DNA of 64,000 nucleotides, from positions 1-64,000 of the forward strand of contig CALABP010000056.1 of NCBI GenBank assembly GCA_937885695.1, given 5' to 3'. Source of the DNA: DTU089 sp002440045. GTDB taxonomy: Bacteria > Bacillota > Clostridia > Oscillospirales > Acutalibacteraceae. The notes beneath the pieces were generated by a model. That model was not told the DNA's origin. It made no database searches and saw only the letters and a list, made by a program, of their open reading frames with translations. The translations under genes and the position numbers were made by a program. This document shows, piece by piece, positions 24,550-33,076 of the stretch (position 1 is its first letter; every line of letters begins with the position of its first letter).

Positions 24550-24832
24550 TGGAGAAAATCCGCGTAAAAAATAACGAAAGGGCGTGAACAGATAATGGAT
24601 TCCGGCAGTAGCGGCGGACATGGGCGAAGCAGACTTTTTGTCAATACCGATGATAACGGGCAACCTCCGGAACGCATGGCTGTTTCGGGCTTTTTCGGCA
24701 CGTTGCTTTAATATCGTCGGCCTGACTCGTTCGGGTCTGTTTTTTTACCCGTGTCTTATACTCTGTTGAATTGCCTTAAGGTGCACCAAAAAGGCGCTTT
24801 CTTTCGGCAAAATATGAAGGAGGTAAGACAAA
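24550..24832 (+). promoter_or_regulatory. Long structured 5' leader of mgtE, candidate metal-sensing RNA
   Basis: The leader contains TTCCGG (24600-24605) pairing with CCGGAA (24667-24672) around smaller hairpins (GAC-TTTTT-GTC, CCG-ATGATAA-CGG). Later comes a terminator-like hairpin GACTC-GTTC-GGGTC (24724-24737) with seven T (24740-24746). An alternative pair CGGGT (24732-24736) with ACCCG (24747-24751) would break it. This is what a Mg2+-responsive attenuator would look like. I could not match it to M-box or another class with confidence. Confidence 0.55.
24595..24711 (+). other. Possible 38-codon upstream ORF in the mgtE leader
   Basis: ATG at 24595 to TAA at 24709-24711 is open for 38 codons (product starts MDSGSSGGHGRSRLFVN). 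The SD is poor (AAAGGG 15 bases upstream). It may be a leader peptide or may be open by chance inside a structured RNA. Confidence 0.25.
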
Positions 24833-26185
24833 ATGAACAAAGAAATCTTTGAAAGACTTCTTCAGGATAAGCAGTACAAGGCTATAAAAAGCATTTTTGA
24901 CACACTTAACCCTGTCGATATAGCCGAGCTTTTCCCTGAGCTTGACGAAAAGGATATGGTTATCCTTTTCAGACTTATTCCAAAAGAGCGCGCCGCCGAG
25001 GTTTTCACATATCTCGGTCAGGAGGAGGAGCAGGTGCTCCTTTTAGCGCTTACCGACACCGAAATCAAGGGCATTATGGACGATATGTTCATCGACGACG
25101 CGGTTGACGTCATAGAAGAAATGCCCGCCAACGTTGTTGAAAGAATGCTTGCGCTTTCGGGCGAAAAGCGCACGGCTATAAACACAATTTTAAATTATCC
25201 CGAGGACAGCGCCGGCAGCATAATGACGCTTGAGTACATTTCACTTTTGCCGTCGATGACAATAGGCGACGCGCTTAAAAAAGTCAAATCCGCGGGTATT
25301 CGCTCTGAAACGGTTTATACCTGTTATGTTGTCGAAAAGCACAAGCTTCTCGGAATAATCACGGCAAAAGACCTTTTGACCTGTGACGACAGCGAGAAAA
25401 TTTCGGACGTTATGGAGACGAACATAATCTCCGTAAAAACCCACACCGACAAAGAAGAGGTTGCCGCGCTTTTCAATAAATACGATTTTCTTTCGCTTCC
25501 CGTTGTCGATAACGAATTTTGCCTTGTCGGTATCGTTACCGTTGACGACGCTATGGACGTTTTGCAGGAGGAGGCGGAAGAGGACTTCCAGAAAATGGCG
25601 GCTATTACGCCGACAGACAAGCCCTATCTTCGCACAACGCCGTTTTCAATATGGAAATCGCGTATCCCGTGGCTTCTCATACTTATGGTTTCGGCAACGT
25701 TTACGGGGATAATTATTTCTTCGTTTGAAGACGCGCTTTCAAAGCTCGTTGTGCTTACTGCGTTTATTCCCATGCTTATGGATACGGGCGGCAACTCGGG
25801 CAGTCAGGCTTCGGTTACGATAATCCGCGGACTGTCGCTCGGCGAAATCGGCGTGAAAGACGTTTTCAAGGTTATGTGGAAAGAGTTTCGCGTGTCTATT
25901 CTTTGCGGCATTTCGCTTGCAGCAGCCGCATTTTTAAAGGTTATTTTGATAGACGGGCTTTTAATGGGCAATTCGGACGTTTCCGTAACCGTTGCGCTTG
26001 TTGTTGCTTTAACGCTTTGGGTAACGGTAATATGCGCAAAGCTTATAGGCTGTTCGCTCCCGATAGTTGCGAAAAAGCTCGGCTTTGACCCCGCTGTTAT
26101 GGCAAGTCCCTTTATTACCACGATTGTTGACGCCGTGTCGCTTCTTGTGTACTTCGGCTTTGCAAAAATGTTTTTACCAATATAA
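24833..26185 (+). CDS. mgtE: Magnesium transporter MgtE
   Basis: 450 residues. N-terminal superhelical domain (about 1-130, with LNPVDIAELFPELDEKDMVI), two CBS domains (about 135-250, with IITAKDL and GIVTVDDAMDVLQEE), a plug helix, and five TM helices (about 280-450) containing the filter region MLMDTGGNSGSQASVTIIRG. A gated Mg2+ channel in the cytoplasmic membrane. SD GGAGG. Preceded by a long leader with a terminator, so expression probably responds to the metal. Confidence 0.97.
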   Translation: MNKEIFERLLQDKQYKAIKSIFDTLNPVDIAELFPELDEKDMVILFRLIPKERAAEVFTYLGQEEEQVLLLALTDTEIKGIMDDMFIDDAVDVIEEMPANVVERMLALSGEKRTAINTILNYPEDSAGSIMTLEYISLLPSMTIGDALKKVKSAGIRSETVYTCYVVEKHKLLGIITAKDLLTCDDSEKISDVMETNIISVKTHTDKEEVAALFNKYDFLSLPVVDNEFCLVGIVTVDDAMDVLQEEAEEDFQKMAAITPTDKPYLRTTPFSIWKSRIPWLLILMVSATFTGIIISSFEDALSKLVVLTAFIPMLMDTGGNSGSQASVTIIRGLSLGEIGVKDVFKVMWKEFRVSILCGISLAAAAFLKVILIDGLLMGNSDVSVTVALVVALTLWVTVICAKLIGCSLPIVAKKLGFDPAVMASPFITTIVDAVSLLVYFGFAKMFLPI

Positions 26186-26206
26186 ATAATTGTTTTCGGA
26201 GAGCTT

Positions 26207-27349
26207 ATGAATCTTAAATTTAAAAACGGAAAATTCACCTTGCTTCAGGTCAGCGACCCGCAGGACCTTCAGTTTGTAAGACCGACTATGGTTAGAATGC
26301 TGAATATTGCATATGACAGAGTAAAGCCCGACCTTGTTGTGCTTACGGGCGACAACATTCTCGGCAATCACCTTTGCGACGCGCGCTTCGGCAGCAGGAT
26401 TGTGCTTGACACAAAAGAAAAAGAATTCGGCGCAATGAAAAAGGCGATAGACAACGTTGTTGCGCCGATTGAAAAAAGAAATATTCCGTTTGCGATGATT
26501 TACGGCAATCACGACGACAGAAACCGCCACACAAAAGACGAGCAGGCGGATATTTACCGCTCGTATAAAAACTGCGTCGGACTTGACGACCCCGCTTCGC
26601 CCGATTGCGACACATATAATATTCCGATTTATTCAGAGGACGGCAAGAAAATATGCTATAACCTCTATATGCTTGATTCCGCTTGGTACGACCGCGAACA
26701 GGATAAGTGCTTTGAATGCGTAAAGCCCGAGGCCGTTGAGTGGTATAAGAAAAAAAGCGCGGAGCTTAAAGCGCAAAACGGCGGAAAACCCGTGCCGTCT
26801 TTGATGTTTCAGCATATCCCCATGAGAACGGAGCTTGAGTTTTTAGAGGAATGCGGCGAAAACGACAAAGGCGCTGTGCAGGGCTGTGACGAGGGAAAAG
26901 GCAGGTTTTTCCGTCTTAAAAGCGGAATTGACGGCGAAATATACGAATATCCGTCGGTTGTGAGCGACGATAACGGTCAGACTGCGGCGCTTAAAGAGTG
27001 CGGCGATGTTAAAGCTGTTATTTTCGGCCACGACCACCCGAACTGCTTTGAAGCTTCGCTTGACGGAATTGACTATATTCAGACTTCGTGCGCGTCTTTC
27101 AGGTGCTACGGCGCAAGAAACCGCGGCGTGCGCGTGTTCAATCTTTATGAGGACGGAAGCTATTCTACCGAGTTTTTGACTTATAAGGACCTTTGCGGCG
27201 ACGGCGTTTTGGCGGAGCTTTGCTATATTTGGGACGCCGACGGAATGCTAAAACAAAAGGCGGCTCTTATCGGGGCTTGCGGCGCGGCGGTGCTTTCGGG
27301 CGCGGCAGCAATAGTGGCTTTAAAAAAGAAACGCGGAAAGAAAAAATAA
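26207..27349 (+). CDS. Calcineurin-like metallophosphoesterase with C-terminal membrane anchor
   Basis: 380 residues. Metal-site motifs in order: QVSDPQDLQF (DxH replaced by DPQ), LTGDNIL (GDN), YGNHDDRNRH (GNHD), QHIPM and FGHDHPN (GHxH). The first motif lacks its His, as in some phosphoesterase subfamilies. The C-terminus has a single hydrophobic segment (LIGACGAAVLSGAAAIVAL) followed by KKKRGKKK, so the enzyme is tethered with the tail in the cytoplasm. No signal peptide, so the catalytic side is probably cytoplasmic. It follows mgtE by 21 bases and may be co-transcribed. Substrate unknown. Confidence 0.85.
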   Translation: MNLKFKNGKFTLLQVSDPQDLQFVRPTMVRMLNIAYDRVKPDLVVLTGDNILGNHLCDARFGSRIVLDTKEKEFGAMKKAIDNVVAPIEKRNIPFAMIYGNHDDRNRHTKDEQADIYRSYKNCVGLDDPASPDCDTYNIPIYSEDGKKICYNLYMLDSAWYDREQDKCFECVKPEAVEWYKKKSAELKAQNGGKPVPSLMFQHIPMRTELEFLEECGENDKGAVQGCDEGKGRFFRLKSGIDGEIYEYPSVVSDDNGQTAALKECGDVKAVIFGHDHPNCFEASLDGIDYIQTSCASFRCYGARNRGVRVFNLYEDGSYSTEFLTYKDLCGDGVLAELCYIWDADGMLKQKAALIGACGAAVLSGAAAIVALKKKRGKKK

Positions 27350-27364
27350 AAAACAATACGGTTT

Positions 27365-27408
27365 ATCGGGGCGGCTGCGGCTTTTTTGCGCGGCGCTCCG
27401 ATTTTTTT
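27365..27408 (+). terminator. Intrinsic terminator after the metallophosphoesterase gene
   Basis: ATCGGGGCG (27365-27373) pairs with CGCTCCGAT (27394-27402, one G-U), with partial pairing inside, followed by a run of seven T. Confidence 0.7.
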
Positions 27409-27474
27409 GTTCCGAAAGGACGTTTGCCGAAAAAAATAATGCAAATTTGGTTATCATTATTATTGATTTTGGCG

Positions 27475-27483
27475 TGATATAAT
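27475..27483 (+). promoter_or_regulatory. Extended -10 promoter of the tetR operon
   Basis: TG-A-TATAAT is an extended -10 without a clear -35. It lies about 80 bases before the tetR start. Confidence 0.5.
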
Positions 27484-27565
27484 GGTATTATAAAAGCTGA
27501 CGCATTATGTAAGTAATCGCTAAGCGGCGGCTTTTTTTGCGTACACTGTGAATATCGGAGTAAAT

Positions 27566-28225
27566 ATGGCTGACTCAAACCCCTGCTGCAAAAAAACATT
27601 TGAAAAATTGCCCAAAGAAAAACGCGAGCGTATTCTGCGCGTTATAACCGAAGAATTTGCCGATAACGGATTTCAGAACACCTCCGTTTCGCAAATCGCA
27701 AAAAAATCGGGTATAAGCGTGGGCGCGGTGTATAAATACTTTGAAAGCAAGGAAGAAATGTTTTCTTTTGTTGTAAAAGACGGGCTTTCTCAGCTTGAAG
27801 ACGTGCTTTCGGCACTTGCACAGTCCGACGAGGACATTGCTCTTAAAGCCGAAATAATTATAAGAAAGCTTGTTTCTTTTTCGCGCGAAAAGCCGGAACT
27901 TATAAAGCTTTACTGCGCCCTCACTTCCGACGGCAGTTTTGAACAGCTTGCCGAGTTTTCGCGCAAGATTGAAGAAATTTCGGCGAGTATATACGTCAGC
28001 GAAATTGAGCGCGCACAAAAAACAGGCGACGTCAGAGACGACGTTGACCCGCGTTTTTTCGCGTTTTTGCTCGACAATGTTTTTATGATGCTGCAGTTTT
28101 CGACTGCATGCGAGTATTATAAAAAAAGATTTTCAACTTATATAGGCAAGCCGCAGGAGGAGTGCGACGAGCTTATTGTTTCGCAAACCATGAAATTCTT
28201 AAAAGCGGCATTCAACTTTAAATAA
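27566..28225 (+). CDS. TetR/AcrR-family transcriptional regulator
   Basis: 219 residues. The HTH is at about residues 25-70 (ADNGFQNTSVSQIAKKSGIS then GAVYKYFESKEEMF). The C-terminal ligand domain is not assignable. A GTG at 27548 is open, but GGAG lies six bases before the ATG at 27566. It begins a run of closely spaced genes (dockerin protein 16 bases on, cyclophilin, GPH symporter), so it may control export and sugar functions there. Confidence 0.88.
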   Translation: MADSNPCCKKTFEKLPKEKRERILRVITEEFADNGFQNTSVSQIAKKSGISVGAVYKYFESKEEMFSFVVKDGLSQLEDVLSALAQSDEDIALKAEIIIRKLVSFSREKPELIKLYCALTSDGSFEQLAEFSRKIEEISASIYVSEIERAQKTGDVRDDVDPRFFAFLLDNVFMMLQFSTACEYYKKRFSTYIGKPQEECDELIVSQTMKFLKAAFNFK

Positions 28226-28241
28226 AAAAGAAGGATTTGTT

Positions 28242-29315
28242 ATGAAAAGATTTCTTTGTGTGCTTCTTTCGGCAGTCTTGCTTTTTTCGGTTCTTTCGGT
28301 GACGGCGTTTGCCGCCGAAAAAGACAGGGCGGCGACGAAAAAAATCCTTGCACGCTTTGACGCATTTGACGCCGACAGCGACGGGAAAATCGCTTCGTCG
28401 GACGCTCTTTATATCTTAAGGGTTGCTATCGGCATAGAAGATATGCCTAAGAATAAAAGTCTTGACGCGGACGGCGACGGCAAGGTGACAACAAGCGACG
28501 CGCTCAAGGTTTTGAGATATTCGCTCGAAATTGAAGATATGTTCAGCAGCGACGAAATTCTTGAATATCTTTGCACCGAGCTTAACTGGGTCAAATCGAG
28601 AAAGCCCGGCTTTCAGAGAACGCGCGTTGACACATGCACTTCTATGAAGGTTACGGCAAAGGGCGCGCCTCTTTCCTCGCTCAATGTTACAAATATGGAG
28701 TACACGGCATACCTTAAACGCGTTAAAAGCTCTATGGAGTCAATGAAATCTCTTTTTGACGAAAATGAGTATGAACAAATGATGGCTCAGCTTGACAAAT
28801 CCATTGCAGAGTCGGAGCAGGTTTATACACCGAAAGAAACAAAAAGAACGGTTCAAAGCGGCACGTCTCAGCACTACTACTATTTCCCGGTTACACAGTA
28901 CACCTGGTCGTGCAAGCTCACGTCAGCCGATGTTAAAGATGTTTCGCTTGTTTATAACGACGGAAAAATCACAATAACCGTCAATATGAACAACTACAGC
29001 TACGACGCAACTACATACCCCTATAAAAGCGGTCAGTATTCGGAACGCTTAAAGCTTCCTTACGGCAAGGTGTTTGACCTTCCCACATACAACACAAACA
29101 GCGACACGGCATTTAAAGCGATATGGCTTAAAAACGGCAAAGTCACAGTTGAAATAGATGCGTCTACAGGCGGCGTTATCAATGCAAATTATGCATATGA
29201 CTACACCGTGGATATAATAAACAAGCAAAAGACCGCCACGAATAATTACAATATGACGGTAAAGCAGGTTTCCAAAATGTCAGAAAATTATGTAATAAAT
29301 CCGATAACGGATTAA
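28242..29315 (+). CDS. Secreted protein with N-terminal dockerin module
   Basis: 357 residues. Signal peptide about 1-24 (VLSVTAFAA). Directly after it are two dockerin type I-like Ca2+ repeats (about 43-65, FDADSDGKIASSDALYILR, and 75-97, LDADGDGKVTTSDALKVLR). The remaining 255 residues match no family I recognise; they are Thr/Tyr-rich and probably beta-structured. Dockerins are normally C-terminal, so the order is unusual. It may dock onto a cohesin scaffold or be a general Ca2+-binding surface module. No cohesin gene is in the window. Confidence 0.8.
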   Translation: MKRFLCVLLSAVLLFSVLSVTAFAAEKDRAATKKILARFDAFDADSDGKIASSDALYILRVAIGIEDMPKNKSLDADGDGKVTTSDALKVLRYSLEIEDMFSSDEILEYLCTELNWVKSRKPGFQRTRVDTCTSMKVTAKGAPLSSLNVTNMEYTAYLKRVKSSMESMKSLFDENEYEQMMAQLDKSIAESEQVYTPKETKRTVQSGTSQHYYYFPVTQYTWSCKLTSADVKDVSLVYNDGKITITVNMNNYSYDATTYPYKSGQYSERLKLPYGKVFDLPTYNTNSDTAFKAIWLKNGKVTVEIDASTGGVINANYAYDYTVDIINKQKTATNNYNMTVKQVSKMSENYVINPITD

Positions 29316-29327
29316 GGAGGAACAAGA

Positions 29328-29822
29328 ATGTCAAAGGTAAAAGTGGTTATGGAAAACGGCGGGGAGTTTGTTATTGAGCTTTATCCCGAATACGCGCCCA
29401 TTACCGTGAAAAATTTTGAAAAGCTTGTTAAAAGCGGCTTTTACGACGGTCTTACCTTTCACCGCGTAATCGACGGATTTATGGCGCAGGGCGGCGACCC
29501 CGAAGGAACGGGCTGCGGCGGAAGCGACGAAAATATTAAGGGCGAGTTTTTACAAAACGGCGTCAACAATCCTCTTTCGCACACACGCGGCATTGTTTCG
29601 ATGGCTCGAAGCAGCAATCCCGACTCTGCAAGCAGTCAGTTCTTTATTTGCTATGACGACTGCAGCTTTCTTGACGGGCAGTATGCGGCGTTCGGCAAGG
29701 TAATAAGCGGAATGGAAACCGTTGATGACTTTTTAAAAACCGAAAGAAGAATGAGCTTCGGCGGCGAGCGTTCAACGCCCGTAACCCCCATAAGAATCAA
29801 AACGGCAACCATCGCCGATTGA
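29328..29822 (+). CDS. Cyclophilin-type peptidyl-prolyl cis-trans isomerase
   Basis: 164 residues, single cyclophilin domain. Core motifs: TFHRVIDGFMAQGGDPEGTG, GIVSMARSSNPDSASSQFFI and YAAFGKVISGME. No signal peptide, so cytoplasmic. SD AAGGAGG. It sits 12 bases after the dockerin gene and 19 bases before the GPH symporter. Confidence 0.95.
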   Translation: MSKVKVVMENGGEFVIELYPEYAPITVKNFEKLVKSGFYDGLTFHRVIDGFMAQGGDPEGTGCGGSDENIKGEFLQNGVNNPLSHTRGIVSMARSSNPDSASSQFFICYDDCSFLDGQYAAFGKVISGMETVDDFLKTERRMSFGGERSTPVTPIRIKTATIAD

Positions 29823-29841
29823 GTTTAAAGGAGACATTTTT

Positions 29842-31365
29842 ATGAAAATCAACGATATGCTTCACAAAGTGTACGGCACAAAGCCCGGCGACGGACTTCA
29901 GCCGAAAGAAGCCGTGGCATATGCCGTTACGGGCTTCGGTCAGAACCTTATCTGCACAATAATCGGTTCTTACCTTACAATCTTTATGACCGACGCGCTT
30001 CTTTTCGGAAGCGTTGAAAAAGGCGGCATATTCGGTTCTATAACCGGCGCTATGGCTGTTGCTTTCCTTATGCTCGGCTGCCGCGTTTTCGACGCTCTCA
30101 ACGACCCGATAATGGGTTCTATAGTTGACCGTACAAGAACAAAATGGGGCAAATGCCGCCCGTATCTTAAATGGATGGCTATTCCGATAGCGGTTATGAC
30201 AATAATCTGCTTCTTCCCGTTTTTACCCGCAAAAACTCTTTCAACCTTTGTAATTATTTCGGTTGTATATGTTTTGTGGTCGGTTGTTTACACTGTTGCC
30301 GACGTTCCTTATTGGGGACTTTCAACATGTATGACAAACGACACAATAGTCCGCGGAAACCTTCTTACCGTTACGCGTCTTGTGTGCACGCTCGGCGCGG
30401 GTATCGTTACCGTAGGCGTTCCGATAATTACATCTGCAGTTACTGCAAAGTATAAATATACCGCAGACGACGGCGTCGCAGAAGCTCTTATAGGAACGGT
30501 TAAACGAGATTGTATTTATAAAAATGCAGATGCTCTTAAATGGACTTATTTCATTTGCGCCGCAGTGTTTGTTGTTATTGCCATACCCATGTTCTACTAC
30601 GGCTTCAACAACACAAAAGAGCGTTTCACTTCTACCGATACGCCGCCCTCACTCGGCCACAACTTAAAGCTTCTTTTCAAAAACAAAGAGCTTCTTCTTG
30701 TTGTTCTTTCGGGCATTCTCGGCGGTGCGAGAATGGTTTATACCTACACCGGCGGACTTTATTTCGCAAAATACGTTCTTAACAACGAAGGACTTTACAG
30801 TCTTATTACGCTTCTTGTTGTTCCCGGCGGACTTGTCGCTTCGCTTCTTGTGCCGTGGATGACAAAGAAATTCACAAAGAAATGGGCATATATCGCCGTT
30901 CACGTTCTCGGCGCGGTTGTAATGTTCGCTATGTATTTCATCGGCTACGACGCACCCTGGAAGCTTGTCGTGTGCGCAATCGGTCTTGTTCTTCTCGGCA
31001 TTCCGCAGGGCGTAAACAACATTATTACCTATGCTATGATAGGCGACACTGTTGACTACCTTGAGTGGAAAACAGGCGAAAGAGCCGAGGGTATCTGCTT
31101 TGCCATGCAGACCTTCATCAACAAAATCGGTATGGCTGTCGGCGCGTTTATCGGCGTGTTCTCATACAGCTGGGCGGGCATCAACCCCGCAATGTCTCCC
31201 GCAATTTCGGAAGAGGGCAAAGGACTTCTCTGGAACATTCTTATTCTTGCGGGCGCACTCAGCATGGTCGGCACAATTATTCCGATGCTCTTCTACACAA
31301 TAACCGAAAAGAAGCAGCAGCAAATGGTTGCCGAAATAGCCGAAAGAAAATCGGGCAAAAAATAA
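29842..31365 (+). CDS. GPH-family sugar:cation symporter
   Basis: 507 residues, about 12 TM helices. MelB-type marks: CRVFDALNDPIMGSIVDRTR, KWGKCRPYLKWMAIP and ADVPYWGLSTCM. It has an extra loop of about 35 residues (near 205-240) not seen in the shorter GPH protein at 12775. Codon use is rich in C-ending codons, suggesting good expression. It lies with a dockerin protein and a cyclophilin, so it may import a sugar released outside the cell. SD AAAGGAG. Confidence 0.92.
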   Translation: MKINDMLHKVYGTKPGDGLQPKEAVAYAVTGFGQNLICTIIGSYLTIFMTDALLFGSVEKGGIFGSITGAMAVAFLMLGCRVFDALNDPIMGSIVDRTRTKWGKCRPYLKWMAIPIAVMTIICFFPFLPAKTLSTFVIISVVYVLWSVVYTVADVPYWGLSTCMTNDTIVRGNLLTVTRLVCTLGAGIVTVGVPIITSAVTAKYKYTADDGVAEALIGTVKRDCIYKNADALKWTYFICAAVFVVIAIPMFYYGFNNTKERFTSTDTPPSLGHNLKLLFKNKELLLVVLSGILGGARMVYTYTGGLYFAKYVLNNEGLYSLITLLVVPGGLVASLLVPWMTKKFTKKWAYIAVHVLGAVVMFAMYFIGYDAPWKLVVCAIGLVLLGIPQGVNNIITYAMIGDTVDYLEWKTGERAEGICFAMQTFINKIGMAVGAFIGVFSYSWAGINPAMSPAISEEGKGLLWNILILAGALSMVGTIIPMLFYTITEKKQQQMVAEIAERKSGKK

Positions 31366-31392
31366 TAACGCTTTTCAGCAAAAATTCCTTCG

Positions 31393-31419
31393 ACGGCACT
31401 CGGGGTTTCTCGGTGCCGT
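31393..31419 (+). terminator. Weak hairpin between the symporter and aminotransferase genes
   Basis: ACGGCAC and GTGCCGT arms of seven bases around a 13-base loop. No strong U-tract follows, so read-through into the next gene is likely. Confidence 0.35.
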
Positions 31420-31458
31420 TCGGGTTATTTAATATTCTTTTACGGAGTGAAAAATATT

Positions 31459-32721
31459 ATGAATACATCGGTTTTTGAACAGTACGAATCCGAGGTGCGC
31501 TCTTATTGCAGAAGCTTTCCGGCGGTTTTCACAAAGGCAAAAGGCTCTGTGATATATGCAGAAGACGGCAAGCAGTATATCGACTTTTTCTGCGGCGCCG
31601 GCGCTTTAAACTACGGTCACAACAACGACTATATCAAAAAAAGAGTTATAGATTATCTTGAAAGCGACGGAATCATTCATTCGCTTGATATGTTTACATC
31701 GGCAAAGCGCGATTTTATTGACTTTTTTGAAAAGAACGTGCTTATTCCGAGGGGCCTTAACTACAAAATTCAGTTCCCCGGCCCCACAGGCACAAACGCC
31801 GTTGAAGCGGCGCTCAAGCTTGCAAGAAAAGTTAAAAAGAGAAATAACGTATTTGCGTTTATGGGCGCTTTCCACGGAATGACCCTTGGCTCTTTGGCGC
31901 TTACCACGGACCGCGCTTCAAGAGAGGGTGCGGGCGTAGAGCTTGAAAACGTAACGCATATTCCCGCGCCTTATATGTTCCCCGAGCTTGACGTTATAAA
32001 GTATATGCAAACACTTCTTGACGACGACCATTCAGGCGTTAAAAAGCCTGCCGCGGTCATTATCGAGCCTGTTCAGTCGGACGGCGGAATATACGTTTTC
32101 TCAAACGAATTTTTACAGGGTCTTCGCGAGTTCTGCACCAAAAACGACATACTTCTTATCTGCGACGATATTCAGGTCGGCTCTGCAAGAACGGGAACAT
32201 TCTTCTCGTTTGAAAGAGCGGGCATAGTACCCGATATAGTTACCGTTTCAAAATCCATCGGCGGTTACGGAATGCCGTTTGCGCTTACGCTCTTTAAGCC
32301 CGAGCTTGACGTTTGGTCGCCCGGCGAGCATAACGGAACCTTCAGGGGCAGTCAGCTTTCAATTGTTGCCGCAAAAGCGGGACTTGAAGTTATGCTTAAC
32401 GAAAAGGTTGAAGAAGGCGTAAGAAGAAAAAGCGCAATAATCAAAGAATACCTTGACAAGGTTGCCGCCCTTGACGAAAGAATTGAAATTCGCGGCGTTG
32501 GCTTTATGTGGGGCATTGATTGCATCAAGGTTAAACCCGACGTAATTTCAAAGGGTATTGTAAAAGAGTGCTTCAATAACGGTCTTATCGTTGAGCGCGC
32601 GGGCAGAAACAACGACGTTGTTAAGCTTATGCCGTGCCTTCTTGCGGACGAGGAGACGCTTAAAAAGGGTCTTGAAATTCTTCTTGCCGCCGCCAAAAAA
32701 GTGCTTGAAGAGAACAAATAA
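31459..32721 (+). CDS. EctB-like class III aminotransferase (diaminobutyrate type)
   Basis: 420 residues. Pyridoxal-phosphate fold-type I enzyme close to diaminobutyrate-2-oxoglutarate transaminase: FEQYESEVRSYCRSFPAVF at the start, GPTGTNAVEAALKLAR, ICDDIQVGSARTG, catalytic Lys in TVSKSIGGYGMP, and HNGTFRGSQLS. A GTG at 31447 is open but overlaps its own SD; the ATG at 31459 is preferred. ectA and ectC are absent nearby, so ectoine synthesis is not supported here. It could make diaminobutyrate for another product or use a different amino donor. Confidence 0.85.
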   Translation: MNTSVFEQYESEVRSYCRSFPAVFTKAKGSVIYAEDGKQYIDFFCGAGALNYGHNNDYIKKRVIDYLESDGIIHSLDMFTSAKRDFIDFFEKNVLIPRGLNYKIQFPGPTGTNAVEAALKLARKVKKRNNVFAFMGAFHGMTLGSLALTTDRASREGAGVELENVTHIPAPYMFPELDVIKYMQTLLDDDHSGVKKPAAVIIEPVQSDGGIYVFSNEFLQGLREFCTKNDILLICDDIQVGSARTGTFFSFERAGIVPDIVTVSKSIGGYGMPFALTLFKPELDVWSPGEHNGTFRGSQLSIVAAKAGLEVMLNEKVEEGVRRKSAIIKEYLDKVAALDERIEIRGVGFMWGIDCIKVKPDVISKGIVKECFNNGLIVERAGRNNDVVKLMPCLLADEETLKKGLEILLAAAKKVLEENK

Positions 32722-32744
32722 GTTAATTAAGTAAGTATTGAAAA

Positions 32745-32784
32745 GGGAGCTGTAAAAAAGGTTTTTACAGCTCCCGCAGTTTTT
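32745..32784 (+). terminator. Intrinsic terminator after the aminotransferase gene
   Basis: Perfect 14-bp arms GGGAGCTGTAAAAA and TTTTTACAGCTCCC with a three-base loop, followed by GCAGTTTTT. The arm shares GCTGTAAAAA with the dispersed repeat at 21787. Confidence 0.8.
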
Positions 32785-32802
32785 GATAATATGGCAAATA
32801 TC

Positions 32803-32837
32803 AAAAAAAGCAGTGATTGTTCAATCACTGCTTTTTT
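32803..32837 (-). terminator. Bidirectional terminator of tRNA-Leu
   Basis: AAAAAAGCAGTGATT and its complement surround GTTC, with A-tract and T-tract flanks, so it can work on both strands. It directly follows the tRNA 3' end. Confidence 0.85.
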
Positions 32838-32921
32838 GGTGCGAGAGACGGGACTTGAACCCGTACGTACTGCTACACACGCCCCTCAAACGTGCGCGTC
32901 TGCCGATTCCGCCACTCTCGC
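32837..32921 (-). tRNA. tRNA-Leu (anticodon GAG)
   Basis: 85 bases including the encoded CCA. The acceptor stem is GCGAGAG/CTCTCGC with discriminator A. The anticodon loop TTGAGGG is closed by CACGT/GCGTG, giving GAG. It has a long variable arm as expected for a class II tRNA, and the T-loop GGTTCAAGTCC. Confidence 0.95.
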
Positions 32922-32933
32922 AAGTGCTTAGAT

Positions 32934-32962
32934 AATATAACATCAAATTCGCGATTTGTCAA
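32934..32962 (-). promoter_or_regulatory. Sigma-A promoter of tRNA-Leu
   Basis: On the minus strand TTGACA (32962-32957), 17 bases, TATATT (32939-32934). The start would be about 5-7 bases before the tRNA 5' end. Confidence 0.85.
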
Positions 32963-33076
32963 CAGTTTTTTGAAAGATTTTTTGAATCTTTTTCAACTTT
33001 TTTAACGGGCTTGCCGTTCGCGCAATTTAACAATCGGTATAATGCAATTAAAGCGGTGCGTTTTGTGTTTTAGGCT

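Noticed and set aside
28242..29315. Cellulosome component
   Set aside because: A dockerin alone is not enough; there is no scaffoldin or cohesin in the window and the partner domain is not a known hydrolase.
31459..32721. Ectoine biosynthesis locus
   Set aside because: Only the EctB-like gene is present; ectA and ectC are missing on both sides.
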